From NCBI RefSeq assembly GCF_024345855.1, contig NZ_JAGQBX010000012.1:1-60837 (forward strand): DNA of 60,837 nt, given 5' to 3'. Of this stretch, positions 20,669 to 31,232 are shown piece after piece. Below the pieces are notes generated by a model that was not told the DNA's origin, did not search any database, and worked only from the letters and a program-made list of their open reading frames with translations. Numbering within the stretch: position 1 is the first letter of the stretch; each line of letters opens with the position of its first letter. Source of the DNA: Synechococcus sp. GreenBA-s. Lineage in GTDB: Bacteria; Cyanobacteriota; Cyanobacteriia; PCC-6307; Cyanobiaceae. The position numbers and the translations under genes were made by a program.

Positions 20669-21778
20669 GTGACCATGGCGGTGCTCCCCTCGGGCGGCCC
20701 GAAGCGGGGCTGGAGGCGCTGGCTGGCCCCCGGCCTGGTGGTGCTCCTGCTGGTGGCCGGGGGCATCGCTGTGGCCGAGCGCCAGCGGCAGCAGCGCCGC
20801 GAAGCCCAGGCGCGGCAGCAGCAACCCCTGCCCCGCCGCATCGCCGCCCTCGGGCGGGTCGAGCCCCTCGATCGCGTCGTGAAGCTCTCGGTGCCGGCCG
20901 CGCTCAGCAACGATGCCGTGCGCGAGCTACGGGTGAAAGAGGGCCAGCAGGTGGGCCAGGGCCAGGTGCTGGCGGTGATGGACAGCGCCGAGAGCCTCGA
21001 TCGCAGCGTTCGGGAAGCCCGTGCGGCCGTGCAGGTGGCCGAGCGCAAGCTCACGGCCCAGGCGAGCGTGATCAGCCGCTACCGGGCGGAGCTGGCCCAG
21101 GCGGAGGTGGAGCTGCGGCGCTACCGGCAGCTCTACGAGCAGGGGGCCAGCAGCGCCGAGGTGCGCGACCGGCGGATCACGATCGAGAGCACCAGCCGCG
21201 CCAACTTCGAGCAGGCCGGGCGCGATGAGGCCACGCTGCGGGCGGAGCTGGAGGAGAAGCGCGCCACCCTCTCCCGCGACCAGGCCGAGCTGGCCAAGGC
21301 CGTGATCCGCGCCCCCTTCGCCGGCACGGTGTTCAAGATCAATGCCTACCCCGGCGACAAGGTGGGCGATGACGGCATCCTGGAGATCGGCGACAGCAGC
21401 CGCATGGGTGTGATCGCCGAGGTGTACCAGACCGACCGGGCCGGCATCACCCTCGGCCAGCGGGCGGTGATCAGCGCCGACGGCTTCCCCGGCAAGCAGA
21501 TGGAGGGCAAGGTGGTGGAGATCGCCCGCCAGGTGAGCCGTCAGAGCGTGTTCAGCGGCCAGGCGGGCGAAAACCTCGACCGCCGCGTGTTTGAGGTGAA
21601 GATCGGCCTGGGGCCGGAGGCGGCCGCCGTGGCCAGCGCCATCAACTACCTGCAGGTGAACGTGCTGTTCGATCCCCTCAGCGCCGAGCAGCTGCAGCAG
21701 CAGCGCCAGCGACTGGAGCAGCTGGTGGACCAGCAGCGGCGCGGGCAGGACAGCCTCTCGCGGCCGAACCCGCGATGA
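20669..21778 (+). CDS. devB: DevB-type membrane fusion protein (HlyD family)
   Basis: The periplasmic adaptor of a DevBCA ABC exporter, joining the inner-membrane pump to a TolC-like outer-membrane channel. From GTG 20669 it is 369 residues; ATG 20675 is an equally good start. One N-terminal transmembrane span (LVVLLLVAGGIAVA) is followed by a lipoyl half (LSVPAALSNDAVRELRVKEG), a long alpha-helical hairpin (~105-205) and the second lipoyl/beta-barrel part with IRAPFAGTVFKINAYPGDKV. It overlaps devC by 4 nt (ATGA). In filamentous species the system exports heterocyst glycolipids; in a unicellular strain the cargo is unknown. Confidence 0.9.
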   Translation: MTMAVLPSGGPKRGWRRWLAPGLVVLLLVAGGIAVAERQRQQRREAQARQQQPLPRRIAALGRVEPLDRVVKLSVPAALSNDAVRELRVKEGQQVGQGQVLAVMDSAESLDRSVREARAAVQVAERKLTAQASVISRYRAELAQAEVELRRYRQLYEQGASSAEVRDRRITIESTSRANFEQAGRDEATLRAELEEKRATLSRDQAELAKAVIRAPFAGTVFKINAYPGDKVGDDGILEIGDSSRMGVIAEVYQTDRAGITLGQRAVISADGFPGKQMEGKVVEIARQVSRQSVFSGQAGENLDRRVFEVKIGLGPEAAAVASAINYLQVNVLFDPLSAEQLQQQRQRLEQLVDQQRRGQDSLSRPNPR

Positions 21779-22944
21779 AGCCCCCAGCGCTGCTGCGCCG
21801 CACACCCCTGGCCTGGCGCCAGGCGATTCACCGGCCGATGCGCCTGGCCGCCGCCATCGCCGGCGTGAGCTTCGCCAACGTGCTGGTGTTCTTCCAGCTG
21901 GGCCTCTCGGGCGGCCTCTACGACAGCCAGAAGCGGCCGATCCAGCGGATCAACGGCGAGCTGGTGATGGTGAGCGGCCGCTACCTCTACCTGGGCGAGC
22001 AGCTCAACTTCCCCCGCGCCCGCCTCACCCAGGCCCTGGGGGTGGAGGGCGTGAAGGCGGTGACGCCCCTGTATGTGGGCCTGAGCGAATGGCTCAACCG
22101 CGACACACGCCAGCAGAAGCAGGCGCTGATCTTCGGGATCGCCCCGGAGAATCCAGGCCTGCAACTGCCCGAGCTGGCCCGCGATCCGCTGCTGCTGCAG
22201 CGGGGCGACGCCCTGCTGTTCGACACCCGCTCCAAGGCCAATGCCGGGCCGGTGGCCGACACCGTGCGCCGCGAGGGCCGCTACGAGACGGAGCTGGGCG
22301 GTGTGCGGGCGGTGGTGACCGGACTGTTCACGCTGGGGCTCACCTTCGCCGCAGACATCAACCTGGTGACATCCAGCACCAACTTCAAGAACTACTTCCC
22401 CAAGCAGAGCGCCGACGACATCCAGATGGGGGTGATCCAGCTGCAGCCGGGGGTGGACCCGCTGCGGGTGAAGGCCACCCTGGCCACCTTCCTCGATCCC
22501 TCGGTGAAGGTGTTCACCATCGAGGAGCTGGCCGCCGCGGAGGAGAATTACTGGCGCCGCAACACCTCCTTCGGCCTGATCTTCGGCCTGGGGGTGCTGG
22601 TGGGCCTGGTGGTGGGAGGGATCATCGTGTATCAGATCCTCTACTCCGATGTGAGCGATCACCTGGCGGAATACGCCACCCTCAAGGCGATCGGCTACAG
22701 CGACAACTTCGTGGTGGGGATCATCCTGCAGGAATCACTGATCCTGGCCGTGCTGGCCTTCGCCCCCAGCCTGCTGCTCTCGCTGGGGCTCTACAGCTTC
22801 CTGGCCCGCTCCACCTCGCTGATGGTGGTGATGACGGCAGGCCGGGCGGTGCTGGTGTTCGCCTTCACCCTGGGGGTGTGCGGCCTCTCGGGATGGCTGG
22901 CCACCGCCAAGCTGCGCCGCCTCGATCCGGCCGAGATCTTCTGA
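21775..22944 (+). CDS. devC: DevC-type ABC exporter permease
   Basis: A 389-residue FtsX-like/MacB-like permease. It has an N-terminal transmembrane segment after RPMRLAAAIAGVSFANVLVF, a large periplasmic domain (~50-270), and three C-terminal membrane spans starting with FGLIFGLGVLVGLVVGGIIVYQIL, followed by the family motif SDHLAEYATLKAIGYSD. It starts inside the devB stop and ends 2 nt before devA, so all three form one tightly coupled operon. It works with DevA as motor and DevB as adaptor. Confidence 0.93.
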   Translation: MKPPALLRRTPLAWRQAIHRPMRLAAAIAGVSFANVLVFFQLGLSGGLYDSQKRPIQRINGELVMVSGRYLYLGEQLNFPRARLTQALGVEGVKAVTPLYVGLSEWLNRDTRQQKQALIFGIAPENPGLQLPELARDPLLLQRGDALLFDTRSKANAGPVADTVRREGRYETELGGVRAVVTGLFTLGLTFAADINLVTSSTNFKNYFPKQSADDIQMGVIQLQPGVDPLRVKATLATFLDPSVKVFTIEELAAAEENYWRRNTSFGLIFGLGVLVGLVVGGIIVYQILYSDVSDHLAEYATLKAIGYSDNFVVGIILQESLILAVLAFAPSLLLSLGLYSFLARSTSLMVVMTAGRAVLVFAFTLGVCGLSGWLATAKLRRLDPAEIF

Positions 22945-22946
22945 CC

Positions 22947-23648
22947 ATGGCGGATCCGCTGGCACCGCTGATCACAGTGGAGCACCTTGACCACTCCTTC
23001 GAGGAGGCAGGCGCGGCCAAGCCGGTGCTGCACGACATCAACCTGAGCGTGCACCCCGGCGAGATCGTGATCCTCACCGGCCCCTCCGGCTCCGGTAAGA
23101 CCACCCTGCTCACGATGCTGGGCGGTCTGCGGGCGGCCCAGAGCGGCAGCCTGCGGATCCTCGGCGCCGAGCTGCTGCACGCCGACCGGGCCACCCTCAC
23201 CCGACTGCGACGCCAGGTGGGCTTCATCTTTCAGGCCCACAACCTGCTGCCCTACCTCAATGCCCTGGAGAACGTGCGGGTGGGGCTGGAGGTGCACCCC
23301 GACTGGCTGGAGCGCGGCCGTCCGGCCATGGATGAGCGCTGCGTGGCGCTGCTGGCCGAGGTGGACCTGGCCGAGCGGGCCAGCTACTACCCGGAGAAGC
23401 TCTCGGGCGGCCAGAAGCAGCGGGTGGCCATCGCCCGAGCCCTGGCGCCCCAGCCCCGGCTGCTGCTGGCCGATGAGCCCACCGCCGCCCTCGACAAGAA
23501 CTCAGGCCGCATGGCGGTGGAGCTGTTCCGGAGCCTCGCTGACCAACAGAAAGCCGCCATCGTGATGGTGACCCACGACAACAAGATCCTCGACATCGCC
23601 GACCGGGTGGTGAACCTCGACGACGGGCGGCTGGTTGCCGGCAGCTGA
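22947..23648 (+). CDS. devA: DevA-type ABC exporter ATPase
   Basis: The cytoplasmic ATPase of the DevBCA exporter, 233 residues from ATG 22947. Walker A is GPSGSGKT at 45-52, the Q-loop is FIFQAHNLL, the signature is LSGGQKQR, Walker B with catalytic Glu is LLLADEP, and the H-loop is VTHD. The type resembles the LolD/MacB family of extrusion motors. It is the third gene of the operon. Its 3' end lies 6 nt from the end of the convergent EAL-GGDEF gene, leaving no room for a conventional terminator. Confidence 0.95.
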   Translation: MADPLAPLITVEHLDHSFEEAGAAKPVLHDINLSVHPGEIVILTGPSGSGKTTLLTMLGGLRAAQSGSLRILGAELLHADRATLTRLRRQVGFIFQAHNLLPYLNALENVRVGLEVHPDWLERGRPAMDERCVALLAEVDLAERASYYPEKLSGGQKQRVAIARALAPQPRLLLADEPTAALDKNSGRMAVELFRSLADQQKAAIVMVTHDNKILDIADRVVNLDDGRLVAGS

Positions 23649-23654
23649 AGCCCC

Positions 23655-26384
23655 CTAGGCCAGGCCGAGCTGGCGCACCACCACTCGGTTGCGCCCCTGG
23701 CGCTTCGCGGCGTAGAGACAGTCGTCGGCCAGCTGCTGCAGGGCATCGGCGTCGCCATGGGGGGAGGCCTGCGGGCACCACACGGCCAGGCCGATGCTGA
23801 TCGTGAGGCGATGGTCACAGAGGGCCGAGGGATGGTGAATGCCGGCGGCGGCCACGGCCTGCCGCACCTGCTCACAGATCCGCGCGGCCTGGGTGGCGTC
23901 GGTGTGGGAGAAGATCACGCCGAATTCCTCACCGCCGAGCCTGGCCACGAGATCGTTCTCGCGCTGGAAGTGCTGGGCCAGCAGGTTGGCCACCTGGATC
24001 AGGCAGGTGTCGCCATAGGCGTGGCCCATGGTGTCGTTCACGGCCTTGAAGCGATCGATGTCGATCAGGGCCAGCGCCAGGGGGGAACGCGCCGTGGCCG
24101 CGGCCACCAGGGCCGCCTGGAGCTGGGAGTCGTAGCGGCGGCGATTGGGCAGCTGGGTGAGGGCGTCGAGCAGCGCCAGCCGCTTGGAGCGCTCACTCTC
24201 GTAGGCGTGGAAGATCAGGCTCAGCAGGCTGCTCATCGCCTCGATCCGCTCCACCTGCTGCTCGGAGAAGCGGCTGCTGCCCGCCAGGCACACGCTGAGC
24301 ACCGGAATCGAGATCCCGCGCGAGTCGAGCCGCAGGCCGAGGTAGTCGCTGCCGCCCTCCGCCTGCAGCTCCCTCAGGAATGGGAAGGGCGGATCGGCGC
24401 CCGCGGCCAGCCGCAGGCGCAGGATCCGGCTGCGGATGGCGAGGAAATGCAGCGGACTGGCGAGGTGCTCAGGAGTCTCCAGGAAATCGCGCTGCATCCG
24501 CAGGGTCGTCACCTCCCCCGGTCGGGTCCGCAACCACACGTACTGGCTGCAGTCGATGTCGTCCTGATCGGGCAGGAAGGCCAGGGACAGGCGCAGCAGC
24601 TCCAGCCCCCAGGACCGGAGCTCCTGGACGAACAGCAGCACGAACTCCTCGAAGCTACGCAGGGTCGACCAGTTGTCGAGGATGTAGCGCTCCAGCGGCA
24701 CCGCGCCGGGGCTGGCCGCCCTGCCACTGGCCTCCGGATCCGCCAGGGCCAGGTCGCGATCGGCGGCCCGCATCTCGGCCTGCAGCTGAGCCAGCCCGGA
24801 GGGCGAGGCCCAGGGGGAGTCCCGCAGGAAGTCGGGCAGCGCCTCCCAGGGCATGGGCCTGGCGATCAGATAGCCCTGGATGGCATCGGCCCCGAGCCGC
24901 AGCATCGCGGCCAGGTCGCGATGGTTCTCCACCCCCTCGGCGATCACGGTCTTGCCGAGCTGATGGACCGTGGCGATCAGGGAGCCGACGAAGCGCTGCA
25001 GACGGAAGGAGCGGCCGATCCCCCGCACGAGGCCGAGATCGAGCTTGATGGCGTCGTACCAGGCCTCGCTGACCCGGCGGTAGTTGGAGAGGCCCGAGCC
25101 GAAGTCGTCGATGAACAGCCGGAAATCCAGCTCGTTCTTGAGCCGCTGCGACGTGGTCACCAGACTCCGCTCCTCCTTGACCAGATCGGTGGCCGCGGTC
25201 TCCGTGAGCTCCAGACAGAACAGCGAGGCATCGACCCGATGGGCGCGCAGCAGGGCGATCAGCTCCGCCAGACGCTGGGGTGTGGCCACCGAGGCGCTGC
25301 TGACATTCACGGAGATGTAGTCAATCCGGGAGGCCAGGGGGCCGAGGGCCTGACGCGCCTGGCGCACATCGGCCAGCCGCTCCAGCAGCAGGGCATCGAT
25401 CCGATGGGCGATGCCCATGGCCAGGGCCCGCTGGAACACGGCCTCGGTGCCCAGCCCGGCCAGGCCAGGGGGCCGGAACCGCATCAGCAGCTCCAGCCCG
25501 ATCTGACCAGGACTGGCCAGCAGCAGGATGGGCTGAAAGCGCAGCTCCAGGTCCTCGGCGCTGAGGCCGAGCAGCTCACGCTGGATCGCATCGTCGGCCT
25601 CGAGCCGCTGGCGATCGTCGGGCCCGAGCAGATGCAGGGCCCGCGGGTGCTCGTCGGCCAGGGCCTCCCCGAAGGTCTGCAGCCGCAGCCAGGCCTGGGG
25701 GCTCTCGCCGCCCCGCAGGTACTGGGCCACGATGCGGATGTCATCGTCCTGGCGGGTGCCCGCCAGGAAGCGGCCGCAGACCCCGACCGCGATCCCGCGC
25801 ACCTGCTCCAGCCAGCTCTGGCACCGGGCGGGATCCAGCAGCGGGTTGTCGGGCCCGAGCCCGACCCGCAGCGCCAGGGCGTCGTCCCCGGCCCGGTAGC
25901 CACTCCAGGCCCAGCTCTCTGGCAGGGCCGCCCCCAGGTCCTGATGGAGGACCGTGAGGATGGCGGCGATGGTGGTGGTGGGTTCCACCAGCAGCCGCTG
26001 CTTCCCCAGGCAGCGGCAGTACACCGTCACCAACAGGGCCACGGGACCGTCGCCCGGTGCGTCGAGGCCCGCGGCCTGGTGCTCCAGGTCGTGCTCCAGG
26101 GCAAAGCGGGAGAGCAGGGCGCTGGGGCCATCGCGGCGCATCGCCGCGAGCACGAGGCGTTCCCGACGCGAACGGCTGCGGACCAGCAGCGCCGCCGCAG
26201 CGCCAGCGCCCAGGGCCAGACCCGCGAGCAGCGCGCCCGCATCACGGCCAGCCTCAGCGGTGAGTGGCCAGCCCCTGGCTGCGCCCACGGCGGGCTGGGC
26301 GGGCAACACCTGGCCGGGGCTCAGCAGGGCACCGAGGACCAGGCCATGGGCCAGCAGGAGCCGTCCTCGCGCCGCGACGGACAT
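23655..26384 (-). CDS. EAL-GGDEF cyclic-di-GMP protein with inverted domain order
   Basis: A 909-residue predicted inner-membrane protein. Hydrophobic segments lie near 8-28 and 45-68. The EAL phosphodiesterase domain comes first (~280-525) with apparent catalytic residues: GLELL 296-300, ELTE 392-395, DDFG 426-429 and AEGVE 482-486. Residues ~565-730 resemble the sensor region found before class III nucleotide cyclases (FLRELQAEGGSDYLGLRL, then a Phe-Ser-glutamate stretch). The GGDEF domain is C-terminal with DIDRF 775-779, GGEEF 817-821 and an RxxD inhibitory site (REND 808-811) exactly five residues before it. Both activities look possible. Most hybrids have GGDEF before EAL, so the order is unusual. 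Confidence 0.9.
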   Translation of the reverse strand: MSVAARGRLLLAHGLVLGALLSPGQVLPAQPAVGAARGWPLTAEAGRDAGALLAGLALGAGAAAALLVRSRSRRERLVLAAMRRDGPSALLSRFALEHDLEHQAAGLDAPGDGPVALLVTVYCRCLGKQRLLVEPTTTIAAILTVLHQDLGAALPESWAWSGYRAGDDALALRVGLGPDNPLLDPARCQSWLEQVRGIAVGVCGRFLAGTRQDDDIRIVAQYLRGGESPQAWLRLQTFGEALADEHPRALHLLGPDDRQRLEADDAIQRELLGLSAEDLELRFQPILLLASPGQIGLELLMRFRPPGLAGLGTEAVFQRALAMGIAHRIDALLLERLADVRQARQALGPLASRIDYISVNVSSASVATPQRLAELIALLRAHRVDASLFCLELTETAATDLVKEERSLVTTSQRLKNELDFRLFIDDFGSGLSNYRRVSEAWYDAIKLDLGLVRGIGRSFRLQRFVGSLIATVHQLGKTVIAEGVENHRDLAAMLRLGADAIQGYLIARPMPWEALPDFLRDSPWASPSGLAQLQAEMRAADRDLALADPEASGRAASPGAVPLERYILDNWSTLRSFEEFVLLFVQELRSWGLELLRLSLAFLPDQDDIDCSQYVWLRTRPGEVTTLRMQRDFLETPEHLASPLHFLAIRSRILRLRLAAGADPPFPFLRELQAEGGSDYLGLRLDSRGISIPVLSVCLAGSSRFSEQQVERIEAMSSLLSLIFHAYESERSKRLALLDALTQLPNRRRYDSQLQAALVAAATARSPLALALIDIDRFKAVNDTMGHAYGDTCLIQVANLLAQHFQRENDLVARLGGEEFGVIFSHTDATQAARICEQVRQAVAAAGIHHPSALCDHRLTISIGLAVWCPQASPHGDADALQQLADDCLYAAKRQGRNRVVVRQLGLA

Positions 26385-26501
26385 GCCCGGTCAACGCGCC
26401 GGGCAACGCCCGGTGCCCGGCAGCGAAGGGACTGTCGCAACCATGGCCAGCCAATCCCCCACCAGCACCCTCAAGCACGGTACGCCCGTCCCGGGGGAGC
26501 C

Positions 26502-29339
26502 TCAGCCCAGATCCGCCAGCCGCGTCCTGGCCAGCGCCGCCTGGGCCTCGGCTTCCGCCAGGTTGGCCTGGCACTCGGCCACCACCTCCGGCGGTGCCTT
26601 GCCGGCGAAGTTGGGGTTGGCGAGGCGGCCGGCGAGGCCCGCGATCTCCTTCTCAGCCTTGGTGAGATCCTTCTCCAGCCGGCCGCGCAGGGCCGCCAGA
26701 TCCACCAGCCCCTCGATCGGCAGCAGCACCTGCAGTTCGCCGCACACCCCGGCGAGGGCCCGCTGGCCGCGGGCGGCCTCGGCGCCGGCGGGATCGAGCA
26801 CGGCCACGCCCTCGGCGCGGGTGAGGGCCGTGATGTCCGGGGTGGCCTCGCGCAGCAGGTCCGCCAGGTCGGCGCGGCCGGTCACGAACTGCACGGGGGC
26901 GGGCTGCGAGGGCTTGAGGCCGGCCACGGCCCGCAGGTTGCGCACCACCCGGATCGCCTCGATCAGCTCGGCGAAGCTGGCCTCCAGGGAGTCGTTCAGG
27001 GCTGCGGTGTTCAGGGCCGGCCAGCTCTGCAGGGCCAGAAAGGTGGCCTCCGGCTCACCGGTGAGGCCATGCCAGAGCTCCTCGCTGAGGTGCGGCATCA
27101 GCGGGTGCAGCAGCACCAGCAGCTCCTGGAGCACCTTGGCCAGCACCTGGCGCGCGGTGCGCTGATCCGCCAGGGCCGCCGCGCGGGCCTCCCCCTCGAG
27201 CTCGGCCGGCACCTGCAGGCGCCGCTTGATCAGCTCCAGATACCAGTCGCACACCTCGTTCCAGGCGAACTCATAGAGCCCCTTGGCAGCTTCTCCGAGG
27301 CCGTAGCTGCCGTAGCGCTCGGCGCTGTCCCGGTTCACCCGGGCCAGGCGCGAGAGGATCCAGCGATCCGCCAGCTGCAGCGCCGCCGGATCGGACTCCC
27401 CCAGGGAGGCCGGCGTCTCGCCGTCCAGGTTCATCAGCGCGAACCGGGTGGCGTTCCAGAGCTTGTTGGCGAAGTTGCGGGCCGCCTCCACCGTGGCCGA
27501 GGTGTCGCTCTTGCGGTCGTAGTCGAGGCGAATGTCCTGGCCGGCGCCGGCCACCTCGCGCACCAGGGCGAAGCGCAGGGCATCGGCGCCGTAGCGGTCG
27601 ATCAGCAGCAGCGGGTCGATGCCGTTGCCCGCCGACTTGCTCATCTTGCGGTTGTTCTCATCCCGCACCAGGCCGTGGATGTAGACGTCTCTAAAGGGAA
27701 TCCAAGGGATTCCAGAATCTTCCCGGCCGCTCATTAAGGCGCCGGCCATCATCGTCATCCGGGCCACCCAGAAGAAGATGATGTCGAAGCCCGTCACGAG
27801 CACGCTGGTGGGATACCAGCGCCGCAGATCGGCGGCGTTGTCATCCGGCCAGCCCAGGGTGGAGAAGGGCCAGAGGCCGCTGGAGAACCAGGTGTCGAGG
27901 GCGTCGGGGTCCTGCTCCAGCACCACGGGGTGGGCATGGGTGCCGCCGCCGAACTGCGCTTCCGCCTTGTCGCGGGCTTCGGCTTCGCTGCGGGCCACCA
28001 CGTAGGGGGTGCCGTCGCTGATCTGGCCGCCCGTCTCGCTCACCACAAACCAGGCGGGGATGCGGTGGCCCCACCACAGCTGACGGCTGATACACCAGTC
28101 GCGGATGCCCGTGAGCCAGTCGCGGTAGACCTTGCTCCAGCGCTCCGGCACGAAGCGGGGATCGGCCTTCTCCAGGGCCTCACGGCAGCGGGCTGCGAGG
28201 GGCTCGGTCTTCACGAACCACTGGGTGGAGAGCAGCGGCTCCACCGGCACCTTGCCGCGATCGGAGAAGGGCACGCTGTGGCGATAGTCCTCCACCGTCA
28301 CCAGGAAGCCGCCCTCCTCCATCGCCGCCACCACGGCCTTGCGGGCCTCAAAGCGATCCAGCCCGGCGAAGCGACCGGCGGCCGCATTCATGGTGCCGTC
28401 CTTGGCCATCACCGTGATCAGCGGCAGGTCGTGGCGCTGGCCGATGGCGAAGTCGTTGGGGTCGTGGGCGGGGGTCACCTTCACGCAGCCCGTGCCGAAG
28501 TCGGCATCCACATGGTCGTCGGCCACGATCGGGATCTCGCGGCTCACCAGCGGCAGGGTGAGGGTCTGGCCCACGAGATCGGCGTAGCGCGGATCCTTGG
28601 GATTCACCGCCACGGCCGTGTCGCCCAGCAGGGTTTCGGGGCGGGTGGTGGCCACCTCCAGATGGGTGCGGCCATCGGCCGCGGGGGCCGTGAGCGGATA
28701 GCGGAAGTGCCAGAGGTGGCCATCCACCTCCTTCATCTCCACCTCCAGATCGCTCACCGCCGAGCCCGAGGCGGGGCACCAGTTCACCAGGTATTCGCCC
28801 CGGTAGATCAGGCCCTGTTCATGCAGCCGCACGAACGCCTCGATCACCGCCTCACTGCAGCCGGCATCGAGGGTGAAGCGCTCCCGCCGCCAGTCGACGG
28901 AATAGCCCAGGCGGCGCAGCTGGCCCACGATCGTGCCGCCGCTCTCGGCCTTCCAGGCCCAGGCCCGCTCCAGGAACGCCTCGCGGCCCAGGGCCTCCTT
29001 GCTGGTGCCCTCCGCCTTGAGCAGCTTCTCCAGGATCGTCTGCACCGCGATCGAGGCGTGGTCGGTGCCGGGCAGGCAGAGCACGTTCCGGCCGCGCAGC
29101 CGCTGGAAGCGCACGATCGTGTCGATCAGGGCCGTCTCGAAGCCGTGGCCCATGTGCAGGCTGCCGGTCACGTTCGGCGGCGGGATGACGATGGAGAAGG
29201 GTTCACCCTCCGCCGCAGGGTCCGGATGAAAGGCGCCGGCCTGCTCCCAGGCCTGCTGCCAGCGGCTCTCGGTGCCGGCCGGGTCGTAGGTCTTGGGCAG
29301 GGCTTCGGCGGACACGGCGGGGGTACGGCGTGGCCCCAT
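26502..29339 (-). CDS. valS: Valyl-tRNA synthetase
   Basis: A class Ia aminoacyl-tRNA synthetase, 945 residues from ATG 29339. The HIGH-like motif is in [12 protein letters not shown], the KMSKS loop in [10 protein letters not shown]. The editing (CP1) insertion, anticodon-binding domain and C-terminal coiled-coil arm ([20 protein letters not shown]) are present. In-frame codons upstream of 29339 run into the preceding diguanylate cyclase gene, whose stop is only 4 nt away, so the two are likely cotranscribed. The only tRNA gene in this window is a tRNA-Val, about 20 kb away. A short stretch near 27680-27730 is less GC-rich than the rest, but the protein there is normal. Confidence 0.97.
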   Translation of the reverse strand: MGPRRTPAVSAEALPKTYDPAGTESRWQQAWEQAGAFHPDPAAEGEPFSIVIPPPNVTGSLHMGHGFETALIDTIVRFQRLRGRNVLCLPGTDHASIAVQTILEKLLKAEGTSKEALGREAFLERAWAWKAESGGTIVGQLRRLGYSVDWRRERFTLDAGCSEAVIEAFVRLHEQGLIYRGEYLVNWCPASGSAVSDLEVEMKEVDGHLWHFRYPLTAPAADGRTHLEVATTRPETLLGDTAVAVNPKDPRYADLVGQTLTLPLVSREIPIVADDHVDADFGTGCVKVTPAHDPNDFAIGQRHDLPLITVMAKDGTMNAAAGRFAGLDRFEARKAVVAAMEEGGFLVTVEDYRHSVPFSDRGKVPVEPLLSTQWFVKTEPLAARCREALEKADPRFVPERWSKVYRDWLTGIRDWCISRQLWWGHRIPAWFVVSETGGQISDGTPYVVARSEAEARDKAEAQFGGGTHAHPVVLEQDPDALDTWFSSGLWPFSTLGWPDDNAADLRRWYPTSVLVTGFDIIFFWVARMTMMAGALMSGREDSGIPWIPFRDVYIHGLVRDENNRKMSKSAGNGIDPLLLIDRYGADALRFALVREVAGAGQDIRLDYDRKSDTSATVEAARNFANKLWNATRFALMNLDGETPASLGESDPAALQLADRWILSRLARVNRDSAERYGSYGLGEAAKGLYEFAWNEVCDWYLELIKRRLQVPAELEGEARAAALADQRTARQVLAKVLQELLVLLHPLMPHLSEELWHGLTGEPEATFLALQSWPALNTAALNDSLEASFAELIEAIRVVRNLRAVAGLKPSQPAPVQFVTGRADLADLLREATPDITALTRAEGVAVLDPAGAEAARGQRALAGVCGELQVLLPIEGLVDLAALRGRLEKDLTKAEKEIAGLAGRLANPNFAGKAPPEVVAECQANLAEAEAQAALARTRLADLG

Positions 29340-29343
29340 GGTC

Positions 29344-30846
29344 TCAAAGCGGCAGCGAAGCCAGGCACACGCGGTTGCGCCCTTCATCCTTGGCCCTGTA
29401 GAGCAGGGTGTCGGCGGCGGCGAGCAGCTCCTCCGGCGTGATGCCGTCCCTGGGGACGGCCGTCGCCAGCCCTAGGCTGATGGTGACGACGCCCTCGGAT
29501 CCGCCGCGGGCATGGGTCAGAGCAAGACCGTGGATGCTGCTGCGGAACCTTTCGCCCAGCGGGCCCACGGCCTCGAGCGGCAGACCGGGCAGCAACACCA
29601 CGAATTCCTCTCCGCCATAGCGGGCGATCAGCTCGCCAGGGCGTCCCAGCGACGCCGCGAGCACGGCCGCAATCCGCTCCAGGCAGCGGTCTCCGGCCGG
29701 ATGGCCGTAGTGGTCGTTGTAGGCCTTGAAATGGTCCACATCCAGCATCCCCACCGTCAGAGGCAGCTGGTGGCGCAGGGCCCGCTGCCACTCGGCGGCG
29801 AACGTCCGCTGGAAACCGCGGCGGTTGGGGATGCCCGTGAGGGTGTCCTGATGGCTGAGCAGCTCCAGCCGGGCATTGGCCACGGTCAGGTCCTGGGTGC
29901 GCGCCGCGACGACCTCCTCCAGGCGACGCGCCTGTTGCTCCAACCCGGCGCGCATCCGCCGGTGTTGCTGATTCGTCACCAGCACCATCTGCACCATGAC
30001 CAACATGCCGCAGAACAGGCGGCCCATGAACGAGCGGAGCAGGAGATCGCCGGAGGTCGGCAGGGCCTCGCTGCCGATGAAGGGGAACCAGGTCTGCAGC
30101 ATCGCCGCCAGCAGGTTCAACCCCGTGGCAGCAGCCGGCGAGAAGCGGAAGCCCGCCACCAGCAGCAGGGGAAAGAGCAGGGCCAGGGGCGAGAGGCTCA
30201 GGGTCGGCACGAAGCCCCCATTGATGAGCAGGGTGCTCAGCGTGATGGCCAGCAGCAGCGCCCACCAGTCCGGCCGGCGCAGCTCAGCGACCAGGCGCTG
30301 CAGGCCTGCCCGATCCCCGGGCTCGGGCAGGGCCAGCAGAAGCGGCGTCAGCGACAGAACTCCCGCCAGGTGGAGGATGAACGACAGGAGCGCGTACGGG
30401 CCTGCGGGTTGCAGCAGCCCGATGGCCCCGACCGACAGCGCCACCCCGATGGCGGCAGCGCTGTAGAAGCCGGCGAAGTCGTGCAGGCTCTCCAAGGGGT
30501 CTCGGCTGCGCATCAGCCGGGGCGCCAGCAGCAGCACGGCCATGGGCTCGAGACAGGTCGCCAGTCCCAGGGCGGCGTGGAGCCCCAGGGAGCCCGGACT
30601 GGAGAGGGCTCCGACGAGGCTGGCCCCCAGCCAGAGACCGGGCAGAACGGTGGGGCCGCTCCGCAGGGCGAAGGCCACCATCAGTCCGGAGGGGAACCAG
30701 ATGCCTGGCACCAGGGCATCGCCCCCCGCCAGGGTCAGGGAGAGACCGGCCAGCACCCCGTAGGCCACCAGGGCCACCAGGTTGAGCGAGAGGACGCGTC
30801 GGAGAGAGGTCAGGGGATTGGTGCTGGGGACAAGCAGAACGACCAT
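29344..30846 (-). CDS. MASE1-GGDEF diguanylate cyclase
   Basis: A 500-residue membrane diguanylate cyclase. The N-terminal ~290 residues form about eight hydrophobic spans with the MASE1-type motif [14 protein letters not shown] and are likely a sensory membrane module. A short coiled linker (residues ~310-340) leads to the GGDEF domain, with DVDHFK for metal binding and GGEEF at 411-415. The inhibitory I-site position reads RPGE instead of RxxD, so product feedback may be weak. It makes cyclic-di-GMP from GTP at the inner membrane. It is followed 4 nt later by valS. Confidence 0.9.
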   Translation of the reverse strand: MVVLLVPSTNPLTSLRRVLSLNLVALVAYGVLAGLSLTLAGGDALVPGIWFPSGLMVAFALRSGPTVLPGLWLGASLVGALSSPGSLGLHAALGLATCLEPMAVLLLAPRLMRSRDPLESLHDFAGFYSAAAIGVALSVGAIGLLQPAGPYALLSFILHLAGVLSLTPLLLALPEPGDRAGLQRLVAELRRPDWWALLLAITLSTLLINGGFVPTLSLSPLALLFPLLLVAGFRFSPAAATGLNLLAAMLQTWFPFIGSEALPTSGDLLLRSFMGRLFCGMLVMVQMVLVTNQQHRRMRAGLEQQARRLEEVVAARTQDLTVANARLELLSHQDTLTGIPNRRGFQRTFAAEWQRALRHQLPLTVGMLDVDHFKAYNDHYGHPAGDRCLERIAAVLAASLGRPGELIARYGGEEFVVLLPGLPLEAVGPLGERFRSSIHGLALTHARGGSEGVVTISLGLATAVPRDGITPEELLAAADTLLYRAKDEGRNRVCLASLPL

Positions 30847-30953
30847 GCTCCTGAGCTGAGCTACTGCTTTTGAGGGAGGCTAGACCCGGCAACCCTGGAG
30901 GGAAGGGTCAGCCCCTGGCAGGGTCACCCCATCAAGATCCGCCACGGTCTCCC

Positions 30954-31215
30954 TCAGCCAGCAGGCAGTTCCGGATCCAGCTCCACCCGGTTGCGGCCCG
31001 CCTGCTGGGCGCGATAAAGCCCCCATCCACCCGCCGGAACCAGGCCTCCGCCGGCTCCAGCGGCCGCCGCTGCGCCACCCCGAAGCTGGCGGTCACCGTG
31101 CCCATGCCCTCGAGGGGGGTCTCCGCCACCAGCCGCCTCAGGGTCTCCGCCAGCCGGCGCGCCTCCTCGCCGCCCATCGTCGCCAGCGCCGGCACTGCGG
31201 TCAGCGCGACAGGAG
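30954..31215 (-). pseudogene. Remnant of a third GGDEF-domain gene
   Basis: A piece of a diguanylate cyclase C-terminus survives: GGEEARRLAETLRRLVAETP, then GTVTASFGVAQRR. Close to the end the frame shifts, and the expected LYRAQQAGRNRVEL continues in another frame to a stop at 30954-30956. The whole N-terminal part with the GG(D/E)EF active site is absent; the fragment begins next to the start region of the divergent DUF2157 gene. It is a degraded relic, transcribed if at all from an unknown promoter. Confidence 0.75.
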
Positions 31216-31232
31216 CTGCCTAGCTTGCAGCC

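Noticed and set aside
23757-27737. Very long plus-strand open frame
   Set aside because: It runs antisense to the EAL-GGDEF and valS genes, crosses an intergenic gap and has His/Gln/Gly-rich shadow composition typical of GC-rich DNA.
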